In this document: positions 13,054 to 14,563 of the stretch, piece after piece
Layout: each line of letters starts with the position of its first letter
How positions within the stretch are numbered: the first letter of the stretch is position 1
From: Bryobacteraceae bacterium
Lineage (GTDB): Bacteria > Acidobacteriota > Terriglobia > Bryobacterales > Bryobacteraceae
Length of the DNA stretch: 14,563 nt
NCBI GenBank assembly: GCA_014379815.1
Contig: JACMLA010000426.1
Location: 1-14,563, forward strand
Direction of reading: 5' to 3'
The notes under the pieces: model-generated
The model's database searches: none
Seen by the model: only the letters and a program-made list of their open reading frames with translations
Told to the model about the DNA's origin: nothing
Position numbers and translations under genes: made by a program

Positions 13054-14563
13054 TGCGTTGGTCGCACCTGTCTGCACTCGCACTGCTGTCGGCTGCACAG
13101 TTACTGGCTCAACCGAAGGCCCAGATTTCGGGATTTGTACGCGACAGCAGCACTGCGATTGTCCAGCAAGCGGCAATCAGCATCCTGAATCTCGATACGG
13201 GTATCCGGCGCTCGACGGTGTCGAATAGTGAGGGATTTTATGCGGTGTCCTCCCTCACGGCTGGTCAGTATAAAGTCACGGTGCGGAAGTCCGGGTTCAC
13301 AACGATCGCCCAAACTGGAATTGCGCTGCATGCGATGGACTCCGGCCGGCTCGATTTCACGCTGGACATCAGCAGTGTTCGCGAGGAGATTACTGTTGGT
13401 TCGATCCCGCAATTGTTCAACACCAGCGATGCGTCGTCGGGGCTTATCAGTACCCGGGATCCCGCAGAGGCTTTGCCAATCAATGGTCGTGGATTGCAAG
13501 GCCTGATCGATCTGGCACCTGGCGTTCTGACGACACCGGCTACTGCGGGCGAGGCGGGTCAGTTTAGCGCGAATGGACAAAGGCCTGCGACAAACTACTT
13601 CACCGTCGATGGTGTGAGTGCGAACAATGGCGTGAGTGGAAGCGGATTGCCAGGTCAGTTTTCCGGCGCCGCGCTGCCCGCGATGACGGCGATCGGCTCT
13701 CTGCATAATCTTGTCTCTCTGGGTGAACTGGATGAGCTGCGAGTCCAGACATCGACCTACGCGCCTGAATATGGCCGCCTTCCGGGAGCGCAAGTCGCGG
13801 TGACCACTCGCTCGGGATCGAATGAGTTTCGCGGTGAGATCTTCGGTTCCATACGGCATGAAAAGGCGAGTGCTAACGACTGGTTTGCTAACGCTGCCGG
13901 TTTGTCGGCACTTCCACAGCGCCTGACCGACGCTGGTGGAACGGTCGGCGGTCCAGTGCTCCGCAACAGAACGTTCTTCCTTTTGTCGTCTGAACAATTA
14001 CGCCTGCGACAGCCGGTAACATTTCTGATTCCTGTTCCCTCCCTACAGGCGCGCGAGAGAGCACCAGAGTCAGTCCGAGCTTTACTGCAAGCCTTTCCAT
14101 TGCCGGATGGCCCGGAAGCCGGAGCGGGGATCTCGCTGCATACGGCCCGCACCAGCTATCCCGCTGATGTCGGCACCACCAGCTTCCGACTCGATCAGGC
14201 GATCCCGGATTCAGGCATACTGTTCTTCCGCTACAATTATTCGCCGTCTTCGAACTCGGCGGGATACCTGCAGCGCAACCAGGCCAGCTTCCACTCACAC
14301 ACTGGCACTTTCGGCATCATTACCGCGATGGGTCCGAGGTTCACCAACGACCTTCGCATTGGAACTACGCGTACGTCCGCACGTTCCGAGTGGCTGCCTG
14401 GAGCAGCTGCTATCGACTTGAGATCATTCTTTCCTTCACCAGGGCTTCCAGCACCCGGGCTTCCTTCAGAGGGTCAGGACCAGAACTTGTATGCGATCGG
14501 CATTCGGGGTTTCGGCCAGATTATCGCGGGAGATCCGGGTGAGTCGCGGCAGACCACGTGGAG
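13053..14563 (+). CDS. TonB-dependent, Oar-like outer membrane receptor (3' end beyond right edge)
   Basis: The frame is open from the ATG at 13053 to the right edge (503 codons), so most of the beta-barrel is missing. A signal peptide (MRWSHLSALALLSAAQLLAQ) precedes a carboxypeptidase-regulatory-like Ig fold at about 22-105, with QISGFVRDSSTAIVQQAAIS, SNSEGFYAVSSLTAGQYKVT and VRKSGFTT. A plug-like domain follows at about 130-255: LPINGRGLQGLIDLAPGV, FSANGQRPATNYFTVDGVSA, EYGRLPGAQVAVTTRSGSNE. The start of the barrel has GTVGGPVLRNRTFFL. This order is that of Oar/Cna-type TonB-dependent transporters, common in Acidobacteria. They take up large substrates such as oligosaccharides or siderophore-like molecules using TonB energy. 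The substrate here is unknown. The ATG overlaps the TGA of the anti-sigma gene (TGATG), which indicates translational coupling and points to the receptor as a target or signal source of the sigma system. Confidence 0.92.
   Translation, partial: MRWSHLSALALLSAAQLLAQPKAQISGFVRDSSTAIVQQAAISILNLDTGIRRSTVSNSEGFYAVSSLTAGQYKVTVRKSGFTTIAQTGIALHAMDSGRLDFTLDISSVREEITVGSIPQLFNTSDASSGLISTRDPAEALPINGRGLQGLIDLAPGVLTTPATAGEAGQFSANGQRPATNYFTVDGVSANNGVSGSGLPGQFSGAALPAMTAIGSLHNLVSLGELDELRVQTSTYAPEYGRLPGAQVAVTTRSGSNEFRGEIFGSIRHEKASANDWFANAAGLSALPQRLTDAGGTVGGPVLRNRTFFLLSSEQLRLRQPVTFLIPVPSLQARERAPESVRALLQAFPLPDGPEAGAGISLHTARTSYPADVGTTSFRLDQAIPDSGILFFRYNYSPSSNSAGYLQRNQASFHSHTGTFGIITAMGPRFTNDLRIGTTRTSARSEWLPGAAAIDLRSFFPSPGLPAPGLPSEGQDQNLYAIGIRGFGQIIAGDPGESRQTTW

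Noticed and set aside
13101..13997. A 298-codon open frame on the minus strand
   Set aside because: It is antisense to the TonB receptor, whose signal peptide and domains are clear. The translation is rich in Arg, Ser and Gln with no domain, as expected of a shadow frame.

Overview
The window looks like the chromosome of an acidobacterium, probably of the Solibacter/Bryobacter type. This rests on gene content and a moderately GC-rich composition, not on a database match. The markers are a large FtsX/MacB-like permease of the kind abundant in Acidobacteria, and an ECF sigma / zinc-finger anti-sigma / Oar-like TonB receptor operon. No tRNA, rRNA, CRISPR array, transposase or integrase was seen.

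Layout. Seven genes lie on the minus strand from about 10.66 kb down to the left edge. In transcription order they are a MscS-type mechanosensitive channel (10662-9025), a family 2 glycosyltransferase-like protein (9016-8165), a radical SAM protein (8117-6903), a DUF4130-UdgX fusion (6891-5524), DNA primase dnaG (5469-3706), the primary sigma factor rpoD (3672-1954), and an ADOP permease cut by the left edge (1812 to <1). The first six are separated by only 9-54 bp and could be one transcription unit. A 141-bp gap with an operator-like repeat separates rpoD from the permease. A divergent 191-bp intergenic region (10663-10853) leads to a plus-strand operon: an ECF sigma factor (10854-11354), a large membrane anti-sigma-like protein (11347-13053, 8-bp overlap) and a TonB-dependent receptor (13053 to >14563, 1-bp overlap) cut by the right edge.

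How the genes fit together. dnaG-rpoD is the core of the classical macromolecular synthesis operon. Directly upstream, in place of rpsU, sits a two-gene cassette: a radical SAM enzyme with a C-terminal helix-hairpin-helix-like segment, and a protein fusing a DUF4130 domain to a UdgX uracil-DNA-binding domain that keeps the R-I-H loop. In M. smegmatis UdgX the loop histidine forms a covalent bond to DNA after uracil excision. These families are known to co-occur, but to my knowledge their joint chemistry is unresolved. Their placement next to primase and the housekeeping sigma factor is the most interesting feature here.

Three sites in the dnaG/rpoD/UdgX stretch carry short tandem duplications of 14-17 bp exactly at a start or stop codon: the UdgX start, the dnaG ribosome-binding site and the rpoD stop. 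They may affect translation or may mark local slippage.
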